Shown here one piece after another: positions 32,744 to 41,956 of a stretch of DNA of 64,000 bases. The notes below the pieces were generated by a model. The model was not told the origin of the DNA. It saw nothing but the letters and a program-made list of their open reading frames with translations, and did no database searches. Origin of the DNA: Hyphomicrobiales bacterium (lineage in GTDB: Bacteria; Pseudomonadota; Alphaproteobacteria; Rhizobiales; Phreatobacteraceae); the NCBI GenBank assembly GCA_017304475.1, contig JAFKKV010000012.1, positions 1 through 64,000 on the forward strand, written 5' to 3'. The position numbers and the translations under genes are program-made. The stretch's first letter is position 1. The number at the start of each line of letters is the position of its first letter.

Positions 32744-33259
32744 TCAGGCTTCCTTGCGGCGCAGGCGAACGATCACGTCGACGCGGGCGACCTCATAGCC
32801 TTCTGGCGTCTGCGGCAGCTTGTCGACCGCGATATGCGGGCCGGGAATATCGAAGACCGTGGTCTCGCCTTCCACGATGAAGTGGTGGTGGTCGGCGAGG
32901 TTGGTGTCGAAATAGGCTTTCGAGCCGTCCACGGCGATCTCGCGCAGCAGGCCGGCCTCGGTGAACTGGTGCAGCGTGTTGTAGACGGTGGCCAGCGATA
33001 CCGGCACCCGCGCCTTGGCCGCTTCGTCGAACAGCATTTCGGCGGTCACGTGCCTGTCGCCCTTGGCGAACAGGATCCAGCCCAGCGCCATGCGCTGGCG
33101 GGTCGGCCTCAGGCCGACCTCGCGCAGCATGGTGCGCACGTCATGGATCGGGCAGCCCGTGCGTTGCAGCAGGCTGACCCGTTCCTGGGCCGACAACTTC
33201 CCGTCCGCCGGAAGGGGCGGCTCGTGATGCGTGAGGTCGATGAGTGTCCGGATCGTCAT
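32744..33259 (-). CDS. irr: Iron response regulator Irr (Fur family)
   Basis: A 171-residue Fur-family regulator. RTGCPIHDVRTMLREVGLRP carries the Cys-Pro heme regulatory motif seen in Bradyrhizobium Irr (there GCPWHDV); RPTRQRMALGWILF and VSLATVYNTLHQFTEAGLLRE form the winged helix; the ADHHHF segment gives the three-histidine heme/metal site of Irr. Under iron limitation Irr controls iron and heme genes and is degraded or inactivated by heme when iron is ample. The ATG at 33259 is chosen over 33295, which gives a tail unlike the family. Divergent from fabA, a conserved order in Rhizobiales. Confidence 0.93.
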   Translation of the reverse strand: MTIRTLIDLTHHEPPLPADGKLSAQERVSLLQRTGCPIHDVRTMLREVGLRPTRQRMALGWILFAKGDRHVTAEMLFDEAAKARVPVSLATVYNTLHQFTEAGLLREIAVDGSKAYFDTNLADHHHFIVEGETTVFDIPGPHIAVDKLPQTPEGYEVARVDVIVRLRRKEA

Positions 33260-33287
33260 TGCTGCTATTTTAGGAATTCCCGGGCGG

Positions 33288-33325
33288 TTCTGCAACCCAT
33301 TCGCAGTGCAGAAGGTTGATCAACC
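33288..33325. promoter_or_regulatory. Two inverted repeats between irr and fabA
   Basis: TTCTGCA (33288-33294) pairs with TGCAGAA (33307-33313) across 12 bases, and immediately after it GGTTGATCAACC (33314-33325) is a perfect 12-bp palindrome. They sit between the divergent irr and fabA genes, about 150 bases before fabA. They may be operators for either promoter; neither matches a textbook Irr box (TTTAGAA-N3-TTCTAAA) well. Confidence 0.4.
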
Positions 33326-33476
33326 GGCAAAGCCTCGGGCCGTCGGCCAAAAGACCTGTTCGGAAAGGCCAAATTCGGATCTCGTCTCCTTTTGCCCCTC
33401 CCGAACCCCTGTGTTAGAGAGGCGCCGCAATGGTCCCGGCGGAGGGGCCACGACACGAGGCGGATGAAACAAAGCA

Positions 33477-33989
33477 ATGAGCGAGCGCAAGTCGAGCTTC
33501 ACCTATGAAGAGCTTCTCGCCTGCGGGCGGGGCGAGTTGTTCGGCCCCGGGAACGCGCAATTGCCGCTGCCGCCCATGCTGATGTTCGATCGCATCACTT
33601 CGATCGCCGAAGATGGCGGCGCCAACAACAAGGGCCATGTCCTGGCCGAGCTGGACGTGAAGCCGGATCTCTGGTTTTTCCCCTGTCATTTCAAGGGCGA
33701 CCCGGTCATGCCCGGCTGTCTCGGCCTGGATGCGCTGTGGCAATTGACCGGCTTCCACCTGGGCTGGCAGGGCCTTCCCGGCCGGGGCCGGGCGCTCGGC
33801 GTCGGCGAGGTGAAGTTCTCCGAGATGGTGCTGCCGACCACCAAAAAGGTGGTCTATGGCGTCGATTTCAAGCGCGTCTTCAAGTCGAAGCTGGTGCTGG
33901 GCATAGCCGACGGCTGGCTGGAAGCCGACGGCAAGCGCATCTACGAGGTCAAGGACATGCGCGTCGGCCTGTTCGGCGCCGCCGCTTGA
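33477..33989 (+). CDS. fabA: 3-hydroxydecanoyl-ACP dehydratase/isomerase FabA
   Basis: A 170-residue bifunctional enzyme that dehydrates 3-hydroxydecanoyl-ACP and isomerises trans-2- to cis-3-decenoyl-ACP, the branch point to unsaturated fatty acids. The catalytic His is residue 71 in [19 protein letters not shown], with the partner Asp at the end of this block, exactly as in E. coli FabA. Length fits (171 in E. coli). First gene of fabA-fabB-fabI; divergent from irr with inverted repeats between. Confidence 0.96.
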   Translation: MSERKSSFTYEELLACGRGELFGPGNAQLPLPPMLMFDRITSIAEDGGANNKGHVLAELDVKPDLWFFPCHFKGDPVMPGCLGLDALWQLTGFHLGWQGLPGRGRALGVGEVKFSEMVLPTTKKVVYGVDFKRVFKSKLVLGIADGWLEADGKRIYEVKDMRVGLFGAAA

Positions 33990-34054
33990 TCGCCTGATTC
34001 GTCAGTACAACCTCGCGGTACGATACCCGCGAAACTTAACCGAAGAGGCCGCCT

Positions 34055-35281
34055 ATGCGCCGCGTCGTCGTCACCGGAATGGGCATCGTCTCGTCCATCG
34101 GCAACAATCCCAACGAGGTCCTGGCTTCCCTTCGCGACGCCAGGAGCGGCATCGCGCTGTCGCCGTCCTTCGTCGAACACGGTTTCCGCTGCCAGGTCGC
34201 GGGGGCGCCGACGCTCGACCCCACGACCATCCTCGACCGTCGCGCCATGCGCTTCCATGGCGGCGGCTCGGCCTGGAACCATGTCGCCATGGACCAGGCG
34301 ATCCTGGATGCCGGTCTCGAACAGGCCGAGATCAGCCATGAGCGGACCGGCATCGTGATGGGCTCGGGCGGCCCGTCGACCCGGGCGCTGGTGGATGCCT
34401 ATGACAAGGCCCGCGAGAGCGGCAATTCCAAGCGCGTCGGCCCCTTCGCGGTGCCGAAGGCGATGTCGTCGACGGCTTCGGCGACGCTCGCCACCTGGTT
34501 CAAGATCAAGGGCGTCAACTATTCGATCTCGTCGGCCTGCGCGACCTCCAATCACTGCATCGGCAATGCCTATGAGCTGATCCAGTGGGGCAAGCAGGAC
34601 GTGGTCTTCGCCGGCGGCTGCGAGGAGCTCGACTGGACCCTGTCCGTGCTGTTCGACGCGATGGGCGCCATGTCGTCGAAATTCAACGACCGGCCGAGCA
34701 CCGCCTCGCGCGCCTATGACGCCAACCGCGACGGTTTCGTCATCGCCGGTGGCGCCGGCGTGCTGGTGCTTGAGGAATACGAACATGCCAAGGCGCGCGG
34801 CGCCAAGATCTATGGCGAGATCGCCGGCTATGGCGCGACCTCCGACGGCTACGACATGGTCGCGCCGTCGGGCGAGGGCGCGGTGCGCTGCATGCGCATG
34901 GCGCTGCAGGGCGTGAACGCCAAGGTCGACTATATCAACCCGCACGGCACCTCGACGCCGGTTGGCGATCTCAAGGAAATCGAGGCGATCCGCGAGGTCT
35001 TCGGCGGCGCCGACAAGAGCCCGCCGATCTCGGCGACCAAGTCGCTGACCGGCCATTCGCTGGGCGCGACCGGGGTCCAGGAGGCGGTCTATTCGCTCCT
35101 GATGATGAACAATGGCTTCATTTGCGAGAGCGCCCATATCGAGGAACTCGACCCCGATGTCGCCGACATGCCGATCGTCCGCAAGCGGATCGACGATGCC
35201 AAACTCGGCTGCGTCCTGTCCAATTCGTTCGGATTCGGCGGCACAAATGCCACCATCGTGATGAAACACGTCGATGCCTGA
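34055..35281 (+). CDS. fabB: 3-oxoacyl-ACP synthase I FabB
   Basis: A 408-residue beta-ketoacyl-ACP synthase that elongates the cis-3-decenoyl-ACP made by FabA. The Cys-His-His triad is visible: Cys in [15 protein letters not shown], His in [11 protein letters not shown], His in [12 protein letters not shown]; the C-terminal GGTNATIV is typical. [17 protein letters not shown] is the standard start, with GAAGAGG upstream. Lies 65 bp after fabA; the fabA-fabB pair defines the anaerobic-type route to unsaturated fatty acids. Confidence 0.96.
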   Translation: MRRVVVTGMGIVSSIGNNPNEVLASLRDARSGIALSPSFVEHGFRCQVAGAPTLDPTTILDRRAMRFHGGGSAWNHVAMDQAILDAGLEQAEISHERTGIVMGSGGPSTRALVDAYDKARESGNSKRVGPFAVPKAMSSTASATLATWFKIKGVNYSISSACATSNHCIGNAYELIQWGKQDVVFAGGCEELDWTLSVLFDAMGAMSSKFNDRPSTASRAYDANRDGFVIAGGAGVLVLEEYEHAKARGAKIYGEIAGYGATSDGYDMVAPSGEGAVRCMRMALQGVNAKVDYINPHGTSTPVGDLKEIEAIREVFGGADKSPPISATKSLTGHSLGATGVQEAVYSLLMMNNGFICESAHIEELDPDVADMPIVRKRIDDAKLGCVLSNSFGFGGTNATIVMKHVDA

Positions 35282-35477
35282 GCATCGCCGGTCGCTTTCA
35301 TAATTCGTATCCAATCGTGATGAGTTTAATGTCACCGGGCGGTCGCAGACTCGTGGAAGATGCGGGAAGATCAGGATCCCAGGGCAAAAGGCCATGTGGA
35401 CAGACCGTTTCGCGCATCCCCATCTTCAACTGGTCGAACGCGGTGGCACGGCCGGTATTGAACCGAGGAGCAAGCGC

Positions 35478-36335
35478 GTGACGGGATTGATGCAGGGCCG
35501 TCGCGGCCTGATCATGGGAGTGGCCAACGATCACTCCATCGCCTGGGGGATTGCCCGTACGCTCGCCGCCCACGGCGCCGAGATCGCTTTCACCTATCAG
35601 GGCGAAGCGCTCGGCCGGCGGGTGCGGCCGCTGGCGGAGAGCATCGGCGCCTCGCTGGTGCTGCCTTGCGACGTCGAGGATATCGCGACCGTCGACCAGA
35701 CCTTCGCGACGCTCGCCGAGACCTGGGGCGGGCTCGACTTCATCGTTCACGCCATCGGTTTTTCCGACAAGAACGAGCTGAAGGGCCGCTATTCCGACAC
35801 CACCCGCGAGAATTTCTCGCGCACCATGGTGATCTCCTGCTTCTCCTTCACGGAAGTGGCCAAGCGCGCCGCGGCCCTGATGCAGCCGGGCGGCTCGATC
35901 CTGACATTGACCTATGGCGGCTCGACCAGGGTGATGCCGAACTACAATGTGATGGGCGTCGCCAAGGCCGCGCTGGAGGCCTCGGTGCGCTATCTCGCCG
36001 CCGATTACGGCCCGCAGGGCATCCGGGTGAACGCGCTGTCGCCGGGTCCGGTGCGCACGCTCGCCGGCGCCGGCATTTCGGACGCCCGCCTGATGTTCAA
36101 TTTCCAGAAGCGCCACGCGCCGCTCAGGCGCACCGTGTCGATCGACGAGATCGGCGGCTCGGCGCTCTATCTGCTGTCGGACCTGTCGACCGGCGTGACC
36201 GGCGAGATTCACTATGTCGATTCCGGCTACAATATCGTCTCGATGCCGCATCCCGAGGCGCTGAAGACCCTGGACGCGGCCGAGCAGGCGGCGGAAGACG
36301 CAACCAGCCGCTCGCGCGGGCAGGCCGCCGAATAG
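35478..36335 (+). CDS. fabI: Enoyl-ACP reductase FabI
   Basis: A 285-residue NADH-dependent reductase of the SDR-like FabI type that completes each elongation cycle. GRRGLIMGVANDHSIAWGIA is the cofactor loop, FTYQGE and FIVHAIGFSDKNEL are family blocks, and the Tyr-X6-Lys pair is in YNVMGVAKAALEA. The GTG at 35478 follows AGGAG by seven bases; the upstream frame from 35394 is not conserved-looking. 196 bp after fabB with nothing visible between; a strong terminator follows the gene. FabI is the triclosan target in other bacteria. Confidence 0.95.
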   Translation: MTGLMQGRRGLIMGVANDHSIAWGIARTLAAHGAEIAFTYQGEALGRRVRPLAESIGASLVLPCDVEDIATVDQTFATLAETWGGLDFIVHAIGFSDKNELKGRYSDTTRENFSRTMVISCFSFTEVAKRAAALMQPGGSILTLTYGGSTRVMPNYNVMGVAKAALEASVRYLAADYGPQGIRVNALSPGPVRTLAGAGISDARLMFNFQKRHAPLRRTVSIDEIGGSALYLLSDLSTGVTGEIHYVDSGYNIVSMPHPEALKTLDAAEQAAEDATSRSRGQAAE

Positions 36336-36373
36336 GCTGGCGATCCGGCGCGGACCTTGCCCGAAACGATCAG

Positions 36374-36405
36374 AAGGGGACGGTGAGAACCGTCCCTTTT
36401 CTTTT
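36374..36405 (+). terminator. Rho-independent terminator after fabI
   Basis: Stem AAGGGGACGGT / ACCGTCCCTTTT with a GAGA loop, followed by CTTTTTG. It closes the fabA-fabB-fabI unit and separates it from the convergent catabolic operon. The stem core GGGACGG/CCGTCCC also occurs in the efp terminator. Confidence 0.85.
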
Positions 36406-36451
36406 TGCGCGATGCGATGGCAGGCCTCGGCGGCCCGCGTCGCGGGCGGCC

Positions 36452-37207
36452 TCACAGCCGGTGCAGGTGCAATCCGCCGTCGACATGGAAGACGTCGCCG
36501 GTGCTGAAGGGATGGGCGCCGGATGCGAGCGAAGCGACCGTCCGGGCGACGTCCTCGGCCTCGCCCCAGCGCGCCACGGGCGTCAGGCCGCCGGCGATCA
36601 TGGCATCGTAACGCGCGGCGACCGGCGCGGTCATCGGCGTACGGATCACGCCGGGACGCACTTCGTGGCACATGATGCCGAGCTCGGCGAGCCTGAGCGC
36701 GAAGAGCTTGACCATCATCGAAGCCGCGGCCTTGGACATGCAATAGGCGCCGCGCTCCGGCGAGGGCAGCGCCGCGCTGGCCGACGTGATCGAGATGATC
36801 GAGCGGCGGGAGCCTGAGGGAACCGGCTCGCTCGCCATCTGGCGGGCGACCGCCTGGGTCAGCAGGAAAGTGCCGCGCAGGTTGACGCCGAGCACATGGT
36901 CGAACTCCTCGGCACCGCCCTCCAGCAGGTCGCCGCGGGTCCGCATGGGAATTCCGGCATTGTTGACGTGGCAGGCGAGGGGGCCGAGGGCCACCGCCAT
37001 CCGCGCGCCGATCGCCGCGGGATCGGTGGCAATGTCGCCGGGGACCAGGGCGAGTGTCCGGCCGCGGGCCGTGACCGCCTCGGCCGTCTCGGCGAGAGCG
37101 GCCTCGTCCAGGTCGTTGAGGACGAGATCGTGCCCGGCTTCGGCGAGGGCGACCGCGATGGCTTGCCCGATGCCGCGGCCGGCGCCGGTGACGCTGGCAA
37201 TGGCCAT
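36452..37207 (-). CDS. SDR family oxidoreductase (last gene of catabolic operon)
   Basis: A 251-residue short-chain dehydrogenase. Glycine motif VTGAGRGIGQAI, NNAG near residue 87, active Ser in SITSASA, and YCMSKAAA giving Tyr-X3-Lys; it ends in HVDGGLHLHRL. LNDLDE after the second strand carries an Asp that suggests NAD(H). Three bases after the enoyl-CoA hydratase gene, so it is the last member of the LacI-controlled operon; a 3-hydroxyacyl-CoA or alcohol dehydrogenase step is plausible, though the substrate is not known. Confidence 0.88.
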   Translation of the reverse strand: MAIASVTGAGRGIGQAIAVALAEAGHDLVLNDLDEAALAETAEAVTARGRTLALVPGDIATDPAAIGARMAVALGPLACHVNNAGIPMRTRGDLLEGGAEEFDHVLGVNLRGTFLLTQAVARQMASEPVPSGSRRSIISITSASAALPSPERGAYCMSKAAASMMVKLFALRLAELGIMCHEVRPGVIRTPMTAPVAARYDAMIAGGLTPVARWGEAEDVARTVASLASGAHPFSTGDVFHVDGGLHLHRL

Positions 37208-37210
37208 GGT

Positions 37211-37984
37211 TCAGCGTCCCTGCCAGACCGGCGGGCGCCGTTCGCGGAACGAGGCTATGCCTTCGCGCGCGTCCTCGGTCGCCGCGGCAATGGCGCCGCC
37301 GAGCGCCTCCAGCGCGCGCGAGGGGCTGTCATTTTCGTGCGCGGCGAGCGCCAGCTTGGCGGCGGCGACCGCGACCGGCGCGCGGCCGGCGATCATGCCG
37401 GCAAGCCTCGCGGCCTCGGCCGATGCGCCCTCGGCGTCGAACACGCCATTGACCAGGCCCCAGTCTCCGGCCTGGTCGGCGTCGATCCGGTCACCGGAAA
37501 AGATCATCTGCTTGGCGCGCGGCAGGCCGATCGCGCGCGGCAGGCGGCCGGTGCCGCCCCAGCCGGGGAAAGTGCCGATGGAGACTTCCGGCATGGCGAA
37601 CATGGCCTGTCGGTTGGCGAAACGCATGTCGCAGCAAAGCGCGAGCTCGAGCCCGCCGCCGAAACAGGCGCCTTCGATCACCGCGATGGTCGGTACGCGC
37701 AGGGCGGCGAGCCTTGCGAACACGGCGTGGCCGGGGATGATCCAGCGCTGCCACATGTCGACCGCGCCGAGGCCCGACCAGGCATGGATGTCGGCGCCGG
37801 CACAGAAGGCCTTGCCCTCGGCGCGCAGCACGACCGCGCGGATGTCGGGCGTCGCCTCGATCGTCGCGCAGGCGCCGGTCAGCCCGTCGAGCATGGCGAG
37901 CGTCAGGGCATTGAGCTTGGCGGGGCGGTTGAGCGTGATGGTGGCGATGGCGCCGCTCACCGAAAAGAGCAGTTCGTCGTTCAT
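37211..37984 (-). CDS. Enoyl-CoA hydratase/isomerase family protein
   Basis: A 257-residue crotonase-fold protein. AFCAGADIHAWSG is the oxyanion loop, IEGACFGGGLELALCCDMRFA the second family signature, and PEVSIGTFPGWGGTGRLPRAIG the region that usually carries a catalytic Glu (the Glu of PEVSIG and the G-W-G-G-T segment are present). It acts on an acyl-CoA made by the CoA-transferase encoded just upstream (4-bp overlap). Which crotonase reaction is catalysed cannot be read from the sequence. Confidence 0.9.
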   Translation of the reverse strand: MNDELLFSVSGAIATITLNRPAKLNALTLAMLDGLTGACATIEATPDIRAVVLRAEGKAFCAGADIHAWSGLGAVDMWQRWIIPGHAVFARLAALRVPTIAVIEGACFGGGLELALCCDMRFANRQAMFAMPEVSIGTFPGWGGTGRLPRAIGLPRAKQMIFSGDRIDADQAGDWGLVNGVFDAEGASAEAARLAGMIAGRAPVAVAAAKLALAAHENDSPSRALEALGGAIAAATEDAREGIASFRERRPPVWQGR

Positions 37985-39585
37985 GCCTGGGCTCCGAGAT
38001 CGAGGCCCATCGGGGCCGGGTCGAACAGCCGGGGATCCATCGGCTTCAGGTCGCTTGCGACCTTCAGCGGGATGTCGGCCTGGTCGAGAATGTCGCGCTT
38101 GAGATCGATCCCGCCGGCGATCTCGATGATTTCAGGACCTTCCGCGCCGAGGCGGAGCACGCAGCGCTCGGTGACATAGAGCACCTCGGTGCCGACGGCC
38201 CGGCCGCGGCGGCCCGAAAAGGTCACGTGCTCGGCTTCCGGCACGAATTTCCTGAGCTTGCCTTCCTTGCGGATCGTCAGGCCGCCATCGGCGATGGCGA
38301 CGTCGAGCCCGCCCGTGGTGAAGGTGCCGCTGAAGACCACGCGCTTGGCGTGCGCCGTGATGTCGACGAAGCCGCCCGCGCCGGCGGTCAGGTAGGGCCG
38401 GGAGCCGAGCCGCGAGACATTGACGTCGCCTTCGGCCGAGACCTGTAGGAAGGACAGCATGGCGCAGTCGAAGCCGCCGCCCTGAAAGTAGGTGAATTGC
38501 TGCGGCGAGGGCAGGATGGCATCGGCATTGGCGGCGCAGCCGAAGGCGAAGCCGGTGAGCGGCATGCCGCCGACCGCGCCCTGCTCGATGGCCCAGGTGA
38601 CCTTGTCGGCCTGGCCTTCGGCGAGCAGCACACGCGGCACCACGGCCGAGACGCCGAAGCCGAGATTGACCGCCCAGCCCGATTTCAGCGCCATGGCGGC
38701 GCGCCGCGCGATCACCGTCTCGATGCCGAATTCGGGCAGCTCGAAGGCGGAGACGGGCAGCCGGATTTCGCCGCTGATCGCCGGGTCATAGTCGATGCCG
38801 GTGGTCTGGCGCTGGTCTGGCGCCACGACGACGTGATCGACGAGATGGCCGGGCACCACGACCTGGCGTGTCGGCAGGGAATTGCCGGCGACCACCCGCT
38901 TGACCTGGGCGATGACGATGCCGCCATGGTTGCGCACGGCGATGGCCTGGTCGAGGGCGCCGAGCGGCGCGCCCTCGTGCTCCATGCTGATATTGCCGCG
39001 CTCGTCGGCCGTTGTGCCTCGGATGATCGCCACGTCGGGCACGATATTGGGGAAATGCAGCCATTCCTCGCCGCCGAATTCGACCACCCGGACCACCGGT
39101 GGCCGGGCGCGGGCGGCATCGTTCATGGCGCAGCCGTGGCGGCGCGGATCGACGAATGTATCGAGCCCGACCTTGGTGAGCACGCCGGCGCGGCGTGCCG
39201 CGACATCCCGGTGCATGTCGAAGAGAATGCCGGATGGAACGTTCCAGGCGGCGATTTCATTGGCCCCGATCATCGACCAGATGCGTGGCGAGGGCAGCGA
39301 TGACGGACCGGACGGATAGGAGCCGGCGAGCACGGCGCTGATGAGGCCGGGCTGTGCCAGGTGGTCGATGCCGGCAATGCCGTACATGTCGCCGGCGGCG
39401 ATCGGGTGCAGCGTGGTGAGGTTGCGGGGATGGCCTTCCGCCGCGAAGCGCTCGCCGATCGCCTGGAGCACCGCATCGGGGCAGTTCAGCCCGGAGGAGG
39501 AGGACACCGTGACGACGGCGCCGTCCGGGATCAGGCGCGCGGCGGCCTGGGCGGAAATGACCGGCTTAGACATGGAGAGGTCCAT
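37981..39585 (-). CDS. Family I CoA-transferase, fused alpha-beta (acetate/3-ketoacid/propionate type)
   Basis: A 534-residue protein with both CoA-transferase halves in one chain, like YdiF and propionate CoA-transferase. The N-terminal half has DGAVVTVSSSSGLNCPDAVLQAI; the catalytic Glu is predicted near residue 334 in WAIEQGAVGGMPLTG, and YFQGGGFDCAMLSFLQ with EGDVNVSRLG is the conserved C-terminal block. It moves CoA to a free acid, probably the one imported by the ABC system in the same operon. The start at 39585 overlaps the LacI gene by 20 bp; an ATG at 39573 (MSKPVIS) is an equally good start. Confidence 0.9.
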   Translation of the reverse strand: MDLSMSKPVISAQAAARLIPDGAVVTVSSSSGLNCPDAVLQAIGERFAAEGHPRNLTTLHPIAAGDMYGIAGIDHLAQPGLISAVLAGSYPSGPSSLPSPRIWSMIGANEIAAWNVPSGILFDMHRDVAARRAGVLTKVGLDTFVDPRRHGCAMNDAARARPPVVRVVEFGGEEWLHFPNIVPDVAIIRGTTADERGNISMEHEGAPLGALDQAIAVRNHGGIVIAQVKRVVAGNSLPTRQVVVPGHLVDHVVVAPDQRQTTGIDYDPAISGEIRLPVSAFELPEFGIETVIARRAAMALKSGWAVNLGFGVSAVVPRVLLAEGQADKVTWAIEQGAVGGMPLTGFAFGCAANADAILPSPQQFTYFQGGGFDCAMLSFLQVSAEGDVNVSRLGSRPYLTAGAGGFVDITAHAKRVVFSGTFTTGGLDVAIADGGLTIRKEGKLRKFVPEAEHVTFSGRRGRAVGTEVLYVTERCVLRLGAEGPEIIEIAGGIDLKRDILDQADIPLKVASDLKPMDPRLFDPAPMGLDLGAQA

Positions 39586-40594
39586 TGGCTGAAGGCGCGC
39601 CGGTCGTGCTGCGGACGACCAGGCGGGCGGGTTGAAGGGCGGCCTGGGCCGGGGCTTCCGGCAGCCTGAGGCGGTCGAGGATCAGTTCGGCGGCCTTGCG
39701 TCCGAGGCCGCGCGCCTCGCTGGCGACGGTGGTCAGGGCGGGCGTGCGCAAGGCTGCCTCCATGATGTCGTCGAAACCGGTGATCGAGAGGTCGCGGCCG
39801 GGTGTCAGGCCGTGCTGGGCCAGTGCGAGCGCCGCGCCGATCGCCACGATGTCGTTGAAGCAGACGAGCGCGGTCGGCCGCGGCGTCAGGGCGAAAAGCG
39901 CCTCGGCCGCCGCCAGGCCGCCGGCCAAGCTCGGCGCGCAGGCGATCGTGACGGGTGGGGCAAGTCCGGCCGCCGCCATGGCCTGGCCGAGGCCTGCCGA
40001 GCGCTCGCGCTGGACCGAGGTTTCCGCCGTATGGCCGGCAAAGGCGATATGGCGGTGGCCGAGCGCGATGAGATGATCGCCGATTGCCCGCATGCCCGGC
40101 GCGTTCTCGACGCCGGCATAGTCGGAGGCCAATTCGTCGACCCGCCGGAGCATCTGCACCAAAGGCAGGCCGGCGGGGATCTGCGCGCGCAGATCGGCGG
40201 CGGTGCTGCCGGCCGCGGCGCACAGGATCAACCCGTCGAGGCGGTGTTCGCGCATGCGCGCCAGGATGCGCGACTGGCGGTCGCGGTCGTCCTGGGAATC
40301 GGCGATCAGCACCAGCGCGCCGTCCGCCTCCAGGCCCTCGGAGACGCCGGCGGCGAGCTCGGAATAGAAGGGATTGGCGAGATCGAAGACGATCAGGCCA
40401 ATGGTGCCGGAGCGGGCGCCGCGCATGGCGGCGGCGGCCCGGTCATAGACGTAGCCGAGCTCGGAGGCCGCCTGATGAACCCGCTCGCGTGCCTCGACGG
40501 AGACCGGCGCGCCGCGCAGCGCGAGCGAGGCCGTCGATTTCGACACGCCGGCATGTTCGGCGACCTCGATCAGCGTGGGCCGTGCGGTCGTCAC
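39566..40594 (-). CDS. LacI family transcriptional regulator
   Basis: A 342-residue repressor. Residues 1-60 are the LacI helix-turn-helix and hinge (TLIEVAEHAGVSKSTASLALRG and ARERVHQAASELGYVYDRAA), followed by a periplasmic-binding-like ligand domain (GTIGLIVFDLANPFYSELA to GRKAAELILDRL). It lies inside the operon between the ABC ATPase (4-bp overlap) and the CoA-transferase. The palindrome CTGGAACGTTCCAG at the operon promoter is the likely operator, with the CG centre typical of the family. The effector is probably the operon's substrate or its CoA ester. Confidence 0.92.
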   Translation of the reverse strand: MTTARPTLIEVAEHAGVSKSTASLALRGAPVSVEARERVHQAASELGYVYDRAAAAMRGARSGTIGLIVFDLANPFYSELAAGVSEGLEADGALVLIADSQDDRDRQSRILARMREHRLDGLILCAAAGSTAADLRAQIPAGLPLVQMLRRVDELASDYAGVENAPGMRAIGDHLIALGHRHIAFAGHTAETSVQRERSAGLGQAMAAAGLAPPVTIACAPSLAGGLAAAEALFALTPRPTALVCFNDIVAIGAALALAQHGLTPGRDLSITGFDDIMEAALRTPALTTVASEARGLGRKAAELILDRLRLPEAPAQAALQPARLVVRSTTGAPSANGPLHV

Positions 40595-41319
40595 AGAACC
40601 GCACCGAGGAACTGCTGGAGTTCCGGCGTCCGGGGGCTGCCGAAAAAGGCTTCCGGGGTTCCCTCCTCGTGAATGCGGCCCTGGTGGAAATAGACCACCC
40701 GGCTGGCGGCGCGCCGCGCGAAGGCCATTTCATGGGTGACCAGCAGCATGGTCATGCCGGCGCGCGACAGGCCTTCCATGACCTTCAGGACCTCGCCGGT
40801 CAGTTCCGGATCGAGCGCGGAGGTCACCTCGTCGAACAGCATCACCTTCGGGCGCATGGCCAGGCTGCGGGCGATCGCCACGCGCTGCTGCTGGCCGCCG
40901 GAGAGCTGTTCGGGGAAGGCGTCGTATTTCTCGGCGAGCCCGACCTCGGCCAGCACCGCCTTGGCGGTGTCGCGGGCCTCCGCCGGGCTCAGCTTCTTCA
41001 CCAGGCGCGGGGCGAGCTCGATATTCTTGCCGACGGTGAGGTGCGGAAACAGGTTGTAGGACTGGAACACCATGCCGACATCCTGGCGCAGCGCCCGGAG
41101 CGAGGGCTCGTCGGCGGCGAGCCGGTGGCCGGCAATGGTCACCTTGCCGGCATCAGGCGTTTCCAGGCCGTTCAGGCAGCGCAGGAAGGTGCTCTTGCCC
41201 GAACCGCTGCGGCCGATCACCGCGATCAGCTCGCCCTCGGCGACCGACAGCGAGACGCCGTCGAGCACGGTCAGCGAACCGAAGGACTTGCGGACGTCCT
41301 CAGCCACGACGACTGACAT
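40591..41319 (-). CDS. Amino-acid-type ABC transporter ATP-binding protein
   Basis: A 242-residue ATPase of the polar amino acid (GlnQ/HisP) class. Walker A GRSGSGKSTFLRCLNGLE near residue 35, signature LSGGQQQRVAIARSLAM, Walker B VMLFDEVTSALDPE, H-loop LLVTHEMAFARRAASRVVYF. Overlaps the permease gene upstream by 20 bp. In an operon with CoA-processing enzymes, so the ligand may be an organic acid or amino acid that is degraded as a CoA ester. Confidence 0.92.
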   Translation of the reverse strand: MSVVVAEDVRKSFGSLTVLDGVSLSVAEGELIAVIGRSGSGKSTFLRCLNGLETPDAGKVTIAGHRLAADEPSLRALRQDVGMVFQSYNLFPHLTVGKNIELAPRLVKKLSPAEARDTAKAVLAEVGLAEKYDAFPEQLSGGQQQRVAIARSLAMRPKVMLFDEVTSALDPELTGEVLKVMEGLSRAGMTMLLVTHEMAFARRAASRVVYFHQGRIHEEGTPEAFFGSPRTPELQQFLGAVL

Positions 41320-41956
41320 GGAGCCTCCTCTCGAGCCGCTGGCTCATCACGCTGAGCGGCCAACACATGGCGAAATAGAGCAGGGCGACCGAGCCGAAGA
41401 CCCAGAAGGGCTGGAAGGTCACGTTGTTCATGAGGGTGCCGGCGCGGGCGAGCTCGACGAAGCCGATGATCGAGGCGACCGAGGTGTTCTTGACGATCTG
41501 GACCATGAAGCCGACGGTCGGCGCGACCGCCAGCCGGGCCGCCTGCGGCAGCACGACATAGACCATGCGCTGCATCGGCGAGAGCGCCAGGGACGAAGCG
41601 GCCTCCCATTGCTGACGCGGCACGGCCTCGATGCAGCCGCGCCAGATCTCGCCGAGGAAGGCGCTGGCATAGACGGTCATGCCCAGCGCCGCGGCGACCA
41701 GCGGCGGAAAGCGCCAGCCGAAGGCCGGCAGCCCATAAAAGACCAGGAACAGGACGATCAGCACGGGGGTGCCCTGCACCATGCCGATCCAGCCAGCGGC
41801 CAGCCCCCGGATCACCGCATTGCGGGAGACCCGCATCAGCGCGATCACGAGGCCGACAATGCCGCCGCCGAGAAAGGCGAGGCAGGACAACAGGATGGTC
41901 CAGCGTGCCGCTTCGACCAGGAAAGTGAATTCGGCGGGCCCGAAAGCGCGGATCAT
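41300..41956 (-). CDS. Amino-acid-type ABC transporter permease (second)
   Basis: A 218-residue inner-membrane permease of the HisM/GlnP class with about five helices. FLVEAARWTILLSCLAFLGGGIVGLVIALMRVS is the typical N-terminal block; EIWRGCIEAVPRQQWEAASSLALSPMQRM is the EAA loop that touches the ATPase; VQIVKNTSVASIIGFVELARAG is the conserved last part. Pairs with the neighbouring permease, which it overlaps by 4 bp. Confidence 0.92.
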   Translation of the reverse strand: MIRAFGPAEFTFLVEAARWTILLSCLAFLGGGIVGLVIALMRVSRNAVIRGLAAGWIGMVQGTPVLIVLFLVFYGLPAFGWRFPPLVAAALGMTVYASAFLGEIWRGCIEAVPRQQWEAASSLALSPMQRMVYVVLPQAARLAVAPTVGFMVQIVKNTSVASIIGFVELARAGTLMNNVTFQPFWVFGSVALLYFAMCWPLSVMSQRLERRLHVSRRG

